Below, in pieces: positions 45,031 through 54,600 of a stretch of DNA of 64,000 nucleotides. Each line of letters opens with the position of its first letter. Position 1 is the first letter of the stretch. Both the position numbers and the translations under genes were made by a program. The stretch is from assembly GCA_964449995.1 (NCBI GenBank), contig CAYVBW010000001.1:1-64000 (forward strand). Direction: 5' to 3'. Below the pieces are notes generated by a model. The model was not told the origin of the DNA. It searched no databases and was given only the letters and a program-made list of their open reading frames with translations. The stretch comes from CAYVBW01 sp964449995. Its GTDB lineage: Bacteria > Patescibacteriota > Microgenomatia > UBA1400 > PJMF01.

Positions 45031-46101
45031 TCAGTGATACCTGTCTTTTGTAAGTCTGGCATACTGCTGATAACTAATTGGTTGTAAATTTTTAATTTTG
45101 TCTAAAGTAAAATCCTGCCATTTTTTTCTCTGCTTGGGCAAATTATCGGTAGTCTCAAAAACAAAACTATCTGCTCCAGCACCAGAGCCATAGGCTGTTA
45201 CAAAAATCTTTTTTCCGGCTGGAGCTTGGTCTAAAATAGCTGCCAAAGCCAAGGGCACACTCCCAGCATAAGTATTGCCTACCTTTTTTACAATCAAACC
45301 CGGCTTAAGTTGTTTTGAAGAAAATCCCAACTGCTTGGCAGCTTGTAGGGGAAATTTGCCATTGGGTGTATGAAAAACACAGTAATCAAAGTCTTCAGCC
45401 TTAAGTTTCATTTCTTTTAAAAGCATTTTGCTGGATTTAATCACATGATAAAAATAAGCTGGCTTACCAGTGAATCTTCCTCCGTGGTGAGGAAAATCCT
45501 CCCCGGACTTTCTCCAAAAATCAGGGGTGTCGCTAGCAACTGATGAAGTTGCCAATAATTTCACCAGCAGGTTGGTAGAACCAAAAATAAAAGCTGCAGC
45601 CCCAGCTGCAGCAGTGTACTCCAGCGCATCTCCTGGCTTGGCCTGAGCTACATCTGCCCCAATAGCCAAGGCATATTTAGCAAAGTCACTTAAAATATAG
45701 CTAGCACAAATCTGCATTCCCTGAGTCCCTGCCTTGCAGGCAAATTGCAAATCCGCCATGGCCAATTCTTCTGGCAAGCCCAACGCGCCCGCAACCACAG
45801 AACCTGAGGGCTTAACTGCATAGGGATGACTTTCACTACCAACAAACAAAGCACTAATTTTTTTACTACCAAAATTTTTAGTAATCCCGGCTCTAGCTAG
45901 AGCTTGCCAGGCTGCTGAAGTTGAAAGAGTGATTGTGTCCTCATCAAAATCTGGCACTGTTTTTTGCTCAACCAACAAAGAATTACTCACTGTACCGATC
46001 TCTTTGTTGTGAGCCATTTCCAACTCTTTTATAGACAAAGACCAGCTTGGCAACTCGGTGCCATAAGCCACAATTCCCACTGGTTTATTAATCACTGGCA
46101 T
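45031..46101 (-). CDS. Hydroxymethylglutaryl-CoA synthase, archaeal type
   Basis: A 356-residue KAS-III-like enzyme joining acetoacetyl-CoA and acetyl-CoA to HMG-CoA. It opens with GIVAYGTELPSWSLSIKELE; the catalytic Cys is C122 in DLQFACKAGTQ; the His is in YCVFHTPNGKFP and the C-terminal VKKVGNTYAGSVPLALAAIL region holds the conserved Asn. At 356 residues it resembles the archaeal enzyme and not the longer eukaryotic or Gram-positive one. It lies 25 nt upstream of thiolase and is the second gene of the operon. Confidence 0.94.
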   Translation of the reverse strand: MPVINKPVGIVAYGTELPSWSLSIKELEMAHNKEIGTVSNSLLVEQKTVPDFDEDTITLSTSAAWQALARAGITKNFGSKKISALFVGSESHPYAVKPSGSVVAGALGLPEELAMADLQFACKAGTQGMQICASYILSDFAKYALAIGADVAQAKPGDALEYTAAAGAAAFIFGSTNLLVKLLATSSVASDTPDFWRKSGEDFPHHGGRFTGKPAYFYHVIKSSKMLLKEMKLKAEDFDYCVFHTPNGKFPLQAAKQLGFSSKQLKPGLIVKKVGNTYAGSVPLALAAILDQAPAGKKIFVTAYGSGAGADSFVFETTDNLPKQRKKWQDFTLDKIKNLQPISYQQYARLTKDRYH

Positions 46102-46161
46102 AATCTTTTAATTTTTATTTAATGTATATTTTTTAATAATTTGCTAAAAATTTCCCCAAGC

Positions 46162-47397
46162 CTATCTAGCCAGTTTCTGATGAGCGCAGGCCAAGCTTTG
46201 CGTAGCTAAAGCAGCCAGTCCAGATAGCTCCCCAGACAAAACCGCAACCGCCACAACACCTGCTAGCTCTTCGGCCCTAATCTCCCTACCAAAGATTAAT
46301 TTTCGAGCTTGCTGGAATGGAGTTAAGCCACTTCCTCCTCCAACCACTCCGACATTAACATTAGGCATATTTAGTGCGACATAAAGCGAATTATTAGGCT
46401 TTTGTTCAACCAACAGACTAGCCTGAGAACACTCAACAACATGAGCCATATCTTGGCCTGTAGCCAAAAATAGTCCGGCAACCATGTTGGCAGCATGCAT
46501 GTTTAAAGAATCTGCCCCAGCTAAATTGGAGCCAACAACATTTTTCCAATAATAAGTTTTATAAAAATCCTGTACGCCAACTTTTAATACAGACTGTAAA
46601 ATTTTTTTATTCAACAGGACCTCAGCCTGAACACTGTATCCCCTGCCCAACAAACGATTAATTGCAGAAGTTTTTTTATCAACACACATATTCCCAGACA
46701 AAGAGATTAATTCTATGTTGGGATATGAGGAAATTACTTCTTTCCAAGCTTGACCCAGCGCTAAGGTCACCATATTCATACCCATGGCCTGGTCAGTGTC
46801 AAAAACAAAGCGAGCATAAACCGCCCTACCAACAACCCAAGCATGACAATCCTTTAACTTTAAATGCTGGCTGGTCTTTTCACATACTTGCTTAATTTTT
46901 TTTAAACCACCCTTATTTTCTATCCAATCCACAAATTCCTTTGCCTCAAAATGATTAAGAAAGCCAAAAACAGGGGCTCTAGTCATACCTATTTTTTCAA
47001 CAAATACTCGCGTTGGTTTGGTTTTACTTAAAGCCTTCATGCCCCTGGCAACACTAGCAACCAAAGCTCCTTCTGTGGTAGCCAGCGGGATAAACAGTTC
47101 TTGTTGGAACGGTTCACCGCCATCAATTGTCATCTGCACAGAAGCTGGACCAGCCACCCCCACAGGTATCTCCACACTACCCAACAAATTTTCGCAGTTT
47201 TTTTGTTCAGCCTGCTTTACATCTATTTTGTTAATCTTAAAAAAATTAGAAAAATCAAGTTGATCGGTAGTCCCACTTCCCCCATCCTTCTTATGCATAA
47301 ATTTTCTTCTCTTTAGATAATCAATCAAGATAGCCTGACGTTGCAAAATTTTTTCTTGAGAAGATCCTACGAAGTTTTTTAAATTAAGACTGATCAT
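46162..47397 (-). CDS. Hydroxymethylglutaryl-CoA reductase (class I)
   Basis: It reduces HMG-CoA to mevalonate with NAD(P)H. I start it at the ATG at 47397 (411 residues); a TTG at 47469 would add 24 residues with no conserved character. Motifs: ENLLGSVEIPVGVAGP, the catalytic Glu in ATTEGALVASVARG (about E109), the catalytic Lys in CVDKKTSAINRLLGRG, GQDMAHVVECSQ with the catalytic Asp, and the C-terminal His in LACAHQKLA. These fit class I, the archaeal and eukaryotic form. It is the first gene of the isoprenoid operon and divergent to valS. Confidence 0.94.
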   Translation of the reverse strand: MISLNLKNFVGSSQEKILQRQAILIDYLKRRKFMHKKDGGSGTTDQLDFSNFFKINKIDVKQAEQKNCENLLGSVEIPVGVAGPASVQMTIDGGEPFQQELFIPLATTEGALVASVARGMKALSKTKPTRVFVEKIGMTRAPVFGFLNHFEAKEFVDWIENKGGLKKIKQVCEKTSQHLKLKDCHAWVVGRAVYARFVFDTDQAMGMNMVTLALGQAWKEVISSYPNIELISLSGNMCVDKKTSAINRLLGRGYSVQAEVLLNKKILQSVLKVGVQDFYKTYYWKNVVGSNLAGADSLNMHAANMVAGLFLATGQDMAHVVECSQASLLVEQKPNNSLYVALNMPNVNVGVVGGGSGLTPFQQARKLIFGREIRAEELAGVVAVAVLSGELSGLAALATQSLACAHQKLAR

Positions 47398-47526
47398 AAA
47401 TTTTGTTTCTTTCCACAAAAACCAACACCCTGTTTGAAGGGCAATAAATATAGTCGTGTTTTGTGCCAAAAATCATTCAAGCTCATGATAAAATAAGATT
47501 TTGAACCAAATAATTGCTCATTGGTA
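47398..47526. other. Divergent promoter region of the isoprenoid operon and valS
   Basis: A 129-nt spacer between two divergent starts must hold both promoters. I see no clear -35/-10 pair for either; a taaaat at about 47491 (plus) and a tatatt at about 47447-47452 (minus) are only weak candidates. Confidence 0.35.
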
Positions 47527-49770
47527 ATGAACACACAATACAACCACAAACAACACGAAAAAAACATCTATCAGCTCTGGGAAGAAAGCAATTCTTTTAA
47601 TCCAGATAGCAATCCCAAACCCTCTGATGATAGGTTTTGCATAATCATGCCTCCACCCAATGCCAACGATCCCCTCCACATTGGACACGCCATGTTTGTC
47701 ACTATTGAAGACATCTTGATTCGATATCATCGAATGCTGGGCGACGACACACTCTGGCTTCCCGGCACAGACCACGCAGGAATCGAAACCCAGTTTGTTT
47801 TTGAAAAAAAGCTTAAAAAAGAGGGCAAAAGCAGGTTCAGCTTTGACCGCAAAACACTCTACCAAAAAATTTGGAACTACGTTCAAAAAAACTCTGATTT
47901 ATCCATTAACCAAATGAAGCAATTAGGAGCTAGCGCAGACTGGAGTAGGTTTAGTTTTATGCTAGATGAACCAATTATAGAGATGGTTTTAGAAACTTTT
48001 AAAAAACTACATGATAAAAAACTAATTTATCGAGATTTAAAACTGGTCAACTTCAGCCCAGCTGCCGGCACAGCCTACAGCGACTTGGAAATCAAGCATG
48101 AGGAAAGAAACACCCCGCTTTATTACATTCAATATGGCCCACTTGTGTTGGCTACCACTCGTCCCGAAACTATTTTCGGAGATGTTGCGGTGGCCGTACA
48201 CCCAGACGACAAACGCTACCAAAAATGGATTAACAAAGAAATAAAAATCTCCAACCCCGTTAAAACATTCTTGGTAAAAGTTGTTGCCGATGATAGTGTT
48301 GATATGGATTTTGGCACCGGAGCTGTAAAGATTACCCCATTTCACGATCATAGTGACTTTGCTATTTGGCAAAGACACAAAAAAGGGTTGCGCCAACCCC
48401 AACAAGTAATTGACTTTGACGGACGAATGATGGAGCCAGCTGGCAAATATACCGGAATGAAAGTGGCTCAGGCTAGAGAAGCCGTGGTTGGTGACATGCA
48501 ATCCATGAATCTAATTAAGAAAGTTGACCGCGACTATAGACATACAATAGCGCTGTGTTATAAAACCAAATCTGTCATTGAACCACTCCCCTTGTCACAG
48601 TTTTTTATTAAAGTTGAGCCACTAGTCAAACCCGTAATCAAAGCTCTTAATTCAGGAGAGATCAAGGTTTATGGAGCTGGTCATGATAAGATTTTAAAAC
48701 ACTGGCTAACCAACCTCAAAGATTGGAATATTTCAAGGCAAGTAGTTTGGGGCATTCAAATGCCAGTTTGGTATCAAATAAAAAATTATGAGGACCAAAT
48801 TACGGTTGGTTATTTAGACAAAGACAAGTCATTTGTTAGTAAAACCCTTAAAGAGGCGCTAAAAAACACAACTTTAGAAAAAATTATTAACGGATTACAA
48901 ACCCTCAGAGCCAGCCGGTCTGTTCCCTACAAAGTGAGTCAAGCCAACCCTAAAAAAGGTGATTGGATTCAAGAAACTGATACTTTTGACACCTGGTTTT
49001 CTTCCAGCCAATGGCCTGTCACAGCTCTTAAAAACGCACAGCCAGGAGACTTTGAGCGCTTCTACCCCACCCAGGTGATGGAAACAGGCTATGATATTCT
49101 GCCGTTCTGGGTAATGAGAATGCTAATGATGGGACACTTTATGACAGGAAAGTTTCCTTTTAAAAATATTTACCTTCATGGGCTGATTAGAGACTCAAAG
49201 GGCAACAAAATGAGTAAAAGCAAAGGCAATGTCGTGAACCCATTGCAAGTAACCGAAAAATATGGAACTGACGCCCTTAGAATGGCATTAGTAATTCGAT
49301 CGTCAATGGGTTTAGACAAATCCATTGGAGAACCCGATTTTAAAGCCGGACGCAACCTAACTAACAAGCTTTGGAATGCTGCCCGATTTATTCTCCTCAA
49401 CTTAAACGAAGAAGGACTACAGAATGAGGCCTTAAAAGAATTGGATATTCAGTTTAAAAATAAACTTGATGATGTTGTGGGACAAATCACTCAACAGATT
49501 AATCAATTCCAAATTGGACTAGCGGCAGAAACGCTTTACACAGAGTTTTGGCATTGGTTTTGCGACCAGGCCATAGAGCAATCCAAACAACAAAAAATAT
49601 CTCAAAAGAACATTGTTGCAGGCCTACTTGTTTTCTTAAAACTCGCTCACCCATTTACCCCCTATGTGACAGAGGCTGTCTGGCAAATTTTACAAAAAGA
49701 AAAACTACTAAAGGACAGCGGTTTATTTGAGAAAGAGTTATTAATTACCTCACCGTGGCCAAAGGCATAG
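47527..49770 (+). CDS. valS: Valyl-tRNA synthetase (short form)
   Basis: A 747-residue class I synthetase. The start is the ATG at 47527; an upstream TTG adds two residues. The HIGH motif is PPPNANDPLHIGHAM, followed by WLPGTDHAGIETQ (typical of ValRS), editing-domain pieces (LATTRPETIFGDVAVAVHP) and the KMSKS loop GNKMSKSKGNVVNP. Most bacterial ValRS proteins have 850-950 residues. Here the protein stops soon after the anticodon-binding domain and lacks the C-terminal coiled coil that clasps the tRNA. Reduction of this kind fits a small genome. It stands alone. Confidence 0.95.
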   Translation: MNTQYNHKQHEKNIYQLWEESNSFNPDSNPKPSDDRFCIIMPPPNANDPLHIGHAMFVTIEDILIRYHRMLGDDTLWLPGTDHAGIETQFVFEKKLKKEGKSRFSFDRKTLYQKIWNYVQKNSDLSINQMKQLGASADWSRFSFMLDEPIIEMVLETFKKLHDKKLIYRDLKLVNFSPAAGTAYSDLEIKHEERNTPLYYIQYGPLVLATTRPETIFGDVAVAVHPDDKRYQKWINKEIKISNPVKTFLVKVVADDSVDMDFGTGAVKITPFHDHSDFAIWQRHKKGLRQPQQVIDFDGRMMEPAGKYTGMKVAQAREAVVGDMQSMNLIKKVDRDYRHTIALCYKTKSVIEPLPLSQFFIKVEPLVKPVIKALNSGEIKVYGAGHDKILKHWLTNLKDWNISRQVVWGIQMPVWYQIKNYEDQITVGYLDKDKSFVSKTLKEALKNTTLEKIINGLQTLRASRSVPYKVSQANPKKGDWIQETDTFDTWFSSSQWPVTALKNAQPGDFERFYPTQVMETGYDILPFWVMRMLMMGHFMTGKFPFKNIYLHGLIRDSKGNKMSKSKGNVVNPLQVTEKYGTDALRMALVIRSSMGLDKSIGEPDFKAGRNLTNKLWNAARFILLNLNEEGLQNEALKELDIQFKNKLDDVVGQITQQINQFQIGLAAETLYTEFWHWFCDQAIEQSKQQKISQKNIVAGLLVFLKLAHPFTPYVTEAVWQILQKEKLLKDSGLFEKELLITSPWPKA

Positions 49771-49802
49771 GTTTCAAAAAGCGTGCCAAACTAGATAATC
49801 AA

Positions 49803-49913
49803 TTAATTCTGATTAAATACCCGCCAACCTTTCTTGCTAAGCGGGGCTGAGGGGCGAAACCCCTCAGAAATGAGCTCATATCTATTACTAATACTAATTT
49901 GAGAATTTATTTA
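49803..49913 (-). repeat. Dispersed intergenic repeat, copy D (inverted, short)
   Basis: Read on the minus strand it gives aataaattctcaaattagta, then ttagtaatagatatgagctc and atttctgaggggtttcgcccc, and ends in ggtatttaatcagaatt, matching the left part and right border of copy B with the middle missing. It ends exactly in front of the ATG at 49914. Confidence 0.7.
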
Positions 49914-50444
49914 ATGACCATTTGGACCAAAACGAACACCACTCCGAATAAGACAAAACCAAACAAAATAACAGGAGTTCTTTCAGCTAAATTTTTTAAA
50001 CTAAAACTAATTACTTCTCTACTTTTTTTTATTTTTTTTCTCTTTCTATCTCTATTAGCCGAGTCGGCCAAAAATTTTAAAGTATTAATTTTTCTGTATA
50101 TTTTTTTGTTTATCCAGGCGCTTCTAATAATATTTTTTCCCAAAAAGCCAGCCCACACAAACCAAAACCAAGATAAATTTTATGAGACCACGACACAAGT
50201 CATGGATTTGAGCTCAACAAAAACATATTCAATTAACTTTAGCCAAGAAAGTATTCAAGAAGAACTAAAAAAATACCAAGAAAATTTTTTTACAAAGACA
50301 GCGCCAGACTCCCCCACCAATGTTGCGCGAGACTATCTTATTAACACAGCGCTGCTAAATTTAGCCACCTCACAGGAATCTGAATACCAAAGACTTATCA
50401 AACAGGCAAAAGAACTTGATCCTAATTGGGAGGGTTGGAGGTAG
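49914..50444 (+). CDS. Membrane protein with soluble C-terminal tail (176 aa)
   Basis: The frame is open back to a TTG at 49899, but the ATG at 49914 is the plausible start. Two hydrophobic helices (about 34-52, LITSLLFFIFFLFLSLL, and about 60-80) are followed by a polar 90-residue tail (TQVMDLSSTKTYSINFSQES, later AKELDPNWEGW). The tail could hold a short helical repeat. I do not recognise a family. The first codons overlap the border of a dispersed repeat copy, which therefore supplies the translation start region. Confidence 0.6.
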   Translation: MTIWTKTNTTPNKTKPNKITGVLSAKFFKLKLITSLLFFIFFLFLSLLAESAKNFKVLIFLYIFLFIQALLIIFFPKKPAHTNQNQDKFYETTTQVMDLSSTKTYSINFSQESIQEELKKYQENFFTKTAPDSPTNVARDYLINTALLNLATSQESEYQRLIKQAKELDPNWEGWR

Positions 50445-50572
50445 TGGGCTGGTCTGAAATAGATAAATTCAATAAAACACCCATATATCAATAAATTTGA
50501 TAAATAAATTGTTGCAAACTTTTTTGAAATTTATGTTGAAAAGTTTTATCAAACAAAGAAAAAAACAAAGGC

Positions 50573-51292
50573 TTAAGACTGCCCTTCTCCGCTTTTTTCT
50601 AATACAGGTTTGTCTTTAGTCTCCTGCTCAACCCCTTCTACTTCAGGAGCCCCTTCATCTTCCACAGACTCTTCACCTACCTCTTCTTCTCCAATGACCT
50701 CTGTTTCTATTGGTTCCTCTGGTTCCTCGGGTTCTTCTTCAACCTCTTGGACCAAAACCACGGGCGCTTCTAGACCCTCATCTCCAACCACAATTTCTAT
50801 TTTAGAGCTATCATAATCCAAATCAGCCAGAGTTATAGCTTGACCTATTTCACTGAGCTCTTCCACATTAACAACAAACTTCTCTGGTAAATCCGTAGGC
50901 AAAGCCCTGACCTCAATCTCATCTCTTACAGTGACCAAAACTGCTTCTGGAAGTTCAAATTCACCCTCTATTTCTACAGGAATTTCTGCCAAAACTTTTT
51001 CAGTCAAGTCAACCACTTGAAAGGTAGCGTGAATTGGTAAGTCAGTAACGGGGTTGGTCTGCACCTCTTCAATCATAACAGGCACCTCACCCTTGCCATT
51101 AACCTTTAGGTAAGCAACATTTGACTCCCCTATCTCATCAAATAACTTAATAAATTCAAATAAATCCAAAGATATGGCCCTAGATGGCTTGTGAGCTTCA
51201 AACAAGTTTCCTGGCAAAACATTATTAAGCCTCATTTGATTTAGATTTTCTGACAAATCTCTTTTTTTGGCAGCGATTGTGTGTTTTGACAT
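50573..51292 (-). CDS. rplY: Ribosomal protein L25/CTC-like with acidic tail
   Basis: A 239-residue protein of the L25/TL5/CTC family, which binds 5S rRNA. N-terminal domain about 4-95: AAKKRDLSENLNQMRLNNVL, LPGNLFEAHKPSRAISLDLF, VPVMIEEVQTNPVTDLPIHA, then the CTC beta domain about 96-185 (IPVEIEGEFELPEAVLVTVR). A very acidic tail of about 50 residues (EEVEEEPEEPEEPIETEVIG) is added at the C terminus. The usual HVDF motif is replaced by HATFQVVD. The gene stands alone, with an extended -10 promoter at 51439-51447 and a leader with a hairpin. Confidence 0.85.
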   Translation of the reverse strand: MSKHTIAAKKRDLSENLNQMRLNNVLPGNLFEAHKPSRAISLDLFEFIKLFDEIGESNVAYLKVNGKGEVPVMIEEVQTNPVTDLPIHATFQVVDLTEKVLAEIPVEIEGEFELPEAVLVTVRDEIEVRALPTDLPEKFVVNVEELSEIGQAITLADLDYDSSKIEIVVGDEGLEAPVVLVQEVEEEPEEPEEPIETEVIGEEEVGEESVEDEGAPEVEGVEQETKDKPVLEKSGEGQS

Positions 51293-51698
51293 AATAAAAT
51301 ATTTTTTTTCTAAACTTAATTTTTTTTAAAAAAATTTCAGCTACCAATATAGGTAGCAGGCTTGCTATCCCCCATCCACATTATTAAACAACCAACAAAC
51401 AGCGACAACTCAGAGTATAAAACTTTAACAAGAGCAATATTATATCAAAAGATTTAAACGAGGGTAGTCTTTGTTTTTTTTTTATAAACAAAGCGGAGAC
51501 GCTCTGTCTGCAAACCAAAAATGGGATTAAGCAAACACTATTTTTAAACGTGAAATATTTTTAATTTATTATTAAAAAAACCTATTTTAAAAGCTTATTT
51601 AACCATTGCCCATTTTTTATTTGACCAACCCTTTTGATCTAGTTAGCACCTATAAAATCTTAAGCCTAAATCTGATTTAAAAAGTTGCCCCTTAATTT
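51293..51698. other. Gene-free block between L25 and the DUF4012 gene
   Basis: A 406-nt AT-rich stretch without an ORF of note. It holds a GCTACC-n5-GGTAGC hairpin (about 51341-51357) in the presumed L25 leader, a TGATATAAT extended -10 on the minus strand, and a longer imperfect hairpin at about 51467-51500 (gtctttgttt / aaacaaag, agac). It could also hold a small RNA, but no known class is recognised. Confidence 0.5.
51439..51447 (-). promoter_or_regulatory. Extended -10 promoter of the L25-like gene
   Basis: TGATATAAT on the minus strand, predicting a start at about 51432 and a leader of about 140 nt. There is no matching -35, as is usual for extended -10 promoters. Confidence 0.5.
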
Positions 51699-54600
51699 TT
51701 ATAGATGATGCTCTTCAAATCCAATAATAATAAAGCTGCTACCCACATCGCTAGTTATTACTACCTGATTTTGATTCACTTCTGCTTGGGGAGAAACAAC
51801 TTTTGCCTCCCAGTCATGAGGAAACTTTAGGCTAATTACCGTAGGTCTCTGTTTTAAACCAGCTTGCAATTGATCATAAAAGAAATAGGCACCCCCCGGC
51901 TTTAATTCATGAGGGACAGAGTAGTAAAATAACAAATCTAAGCTTTCCATTGGCCCAACTTCAAGCACAGTTGCATAAACCTTTCTATTGTGATCAATAT
52001 AAGAAACTATTTTATCCTCTGTTAACAACTCCCCATCTACAAGTAGCTGCTCAAGCTCTGCCTCTGGGTTTACAAAAAATCTTAAGTAAAATCTATAAGA
52101 ACCAAGTGGCCAAGTGCTAGATCTAGCCTTATTAGTAAACTTTATTTGACGTTGATGGATTATTTGTTCTTCTTGTATCTCTATTTTGTGCGACACGCTT
52201 TGGTTTATATAGGGATTGATTTTGTTTACTCCAATATTTGCCTCTACTTGAAAAGAGTGATCAACATGACAAGATTCACCAAACCCGCCCGGACAATCCG
52301 GATGAGAGATCCTTCCAGACCAATTTAGTTGATCCATAACTGCTCCAGCCCCCAGATCGTTCAGATAAATCAAAGACTGTTGATTTTTAAACGATGAATA
52401 AAGAGTTTCAAGTAGCTGGACAACTTGTTCGTCACTCAAAGATCCTAATTGGTTAAGGATGCTTTTGAGCAAACCAACCTGAAATGCGCCAGCCCTCTCT
52501 TGGTCCCCTTCTTCCAAAAGAATTAATTCCAGCCTATTGTATAAATTCCAGGCATCAACAGTCTCAGTATACCCATCAACTTCAATTTCTCCGATTACCA
52601 CTAAAACATCCCTGATTAAGCCATAATTAACTCCCAATATCCCATCTACGGGTTGACCCAGAGCTTCATTCGCAAACCACGATATTTTTTGTGATGTTAA
52701 CTGAAAATCGGGATCCCAGTTAACATCCCTAAAATACAGGCTGTCTTCTCCTAAAAACGAAGCAACCTCTGCAGGAGCAGCAATTCTACCAAAAACACGA
52801 CCATCAACTTCGTTGGTGCTTAAAAATTGAGTCTCTAGCACTTTCCCGTTTTCTATTTGAATCATGGCAATTGCCTGAACAAATCCTCCCGTTGGCCTCA
52901 GCTCTCGGTCGTCCTGTAGTAAAATATAAAAGGTTTGTTTTTGTTCAAACCCCAATAAACTCATTAATAGTGGGTTTAATTGCTGCGAAGCTGAATTCTT
53001 TGACCTAATATCTTTCAGCTCAAAACGGGCTCTGGCAAGATTATTTTGTAAATCATTTTCAAAAACATTATCTGTTATGTTATCCAGCTCAGCCTGTAGA
53101 AGAGAGGCCTTTTCAAATATGGATTTATCCACAGAATCCTTTTTTTTCAACAACTCCTCCATGGAAAAACCCTCAATATCCCGATCTTTGCTTGCAAAGA
53201 AATTTTTAAAAACTTGTACCGACATTTGTTGTGAACTAAGCATTTCATCATGAAGAGATAATACATGATCATTAATACGGTTTAGTGTCAGGCTTTTTTC
53301 TATCAAATAGATGTCTAAAAACTTATCTAACAATAGTGCTTTGGTTTTTAAACCATGAGTTTTCTTAAAGTCTCCAGATCGACCTTCAATTAAGAGGTTT
53401 AGATTGTTGGCCAAAATTTGCTGTGATTGTCTAAAGCTTAAGGACAACAAGCCCAAAAAAACAAAAAATATTATCCCCAGTAAAAAAAGACAAGCCCCCG
53501 CAATAAAAACCACCTGTTTGCGCTTACTTTTGGTTTTGATTCTTCCAATTATCTTGGCTTTCGAAGATCTTCTTTGAACTTTTTGCTTAGTTCTACTCTT
53601 TGTAAACAACTTATTGATTTGATTGTTAATTGAGTTTGGGGGTAGGCTAGAAAAATTTTCTTGATCCCCTTCTTTGTAGTGATTTGCGTTATCACCCCCC
53701 TCACCTCGAGATATGTTGGTCGCGGAATCCTTCTGCTTTTGAATAAAATGTCCCCTATTATTTGACTGCTGATCTTGTTTTGCCTGAAATTCCTGTAGGA
53801 CAGCCTTATTGTTTGACAAGTCATGGTTTAAAAAGCCACCATCTATTACCTGTTCGGCCCCTACCTGATTTGTTTTGTTGGCTTGGGGTAAAAAGTTGAC
53901 AGTTTTTAACTGAGGTTGGTTGTCTAACAACTCTTTTATTAACACTGGATCTAATCCCAGTTTCTTATTTGGCAAAACACCACACAAGTTTTCAAAAAAA
54001 TTTCCCGGAAGTTCTCCTGCCACAACTCTGACCAAATCTTGTTTTTTTTCTAAACGAGTCAAGGAATTGGTATTTAATCTTATTATTTCTAAATTTTTAG
54101 AATAATAAGACTGATACATCAATCTTATTTTTTCACAAACGTCACTTGTTATAATCGACTTGCCTCGTACCACAAAATTCTTTTTCTCAGGACGTAAAAT
54201 CTCCTTTTTTATTGTATTAAAAAAATTCTCATCAAGTTGTAAATAAATCTTTAAGCCAAAATCAATTAAATAACCATTTGGGATAGCCTCCACTATATTT
54301 TTTAAAGGATATAAAAGAGGTTCCTCAAGACTAATTGAGTCTTGGGCTATTAATAGCTTTTTGTGTTTAGAATTTATATATAGGTAGTTGAGCAATTCGT
54401 CTTCGTTTTTACATTGATAATTCCACTCGCTAAAAAGGGGAGAGGAACTATCAATCTTGCTAGAAATTTTAAACAAATATACTTGTGAAATTTTATAATC
54501 GTCTAAAAGATCTGATAGTTTTTTATAAAACTCAATACTTTTTTTATCTCGAATTTCTAAGGGATTTATTATTACAACTACCTTGTAGGGCTGCTGTTCA

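Noticed and set aside
47518..47886. A 122-aa minus-strand ORF at the start of valS
   Set aside because: It is entirely antisense to the conserved N-terminal part of valyl-tRNA synthetase.
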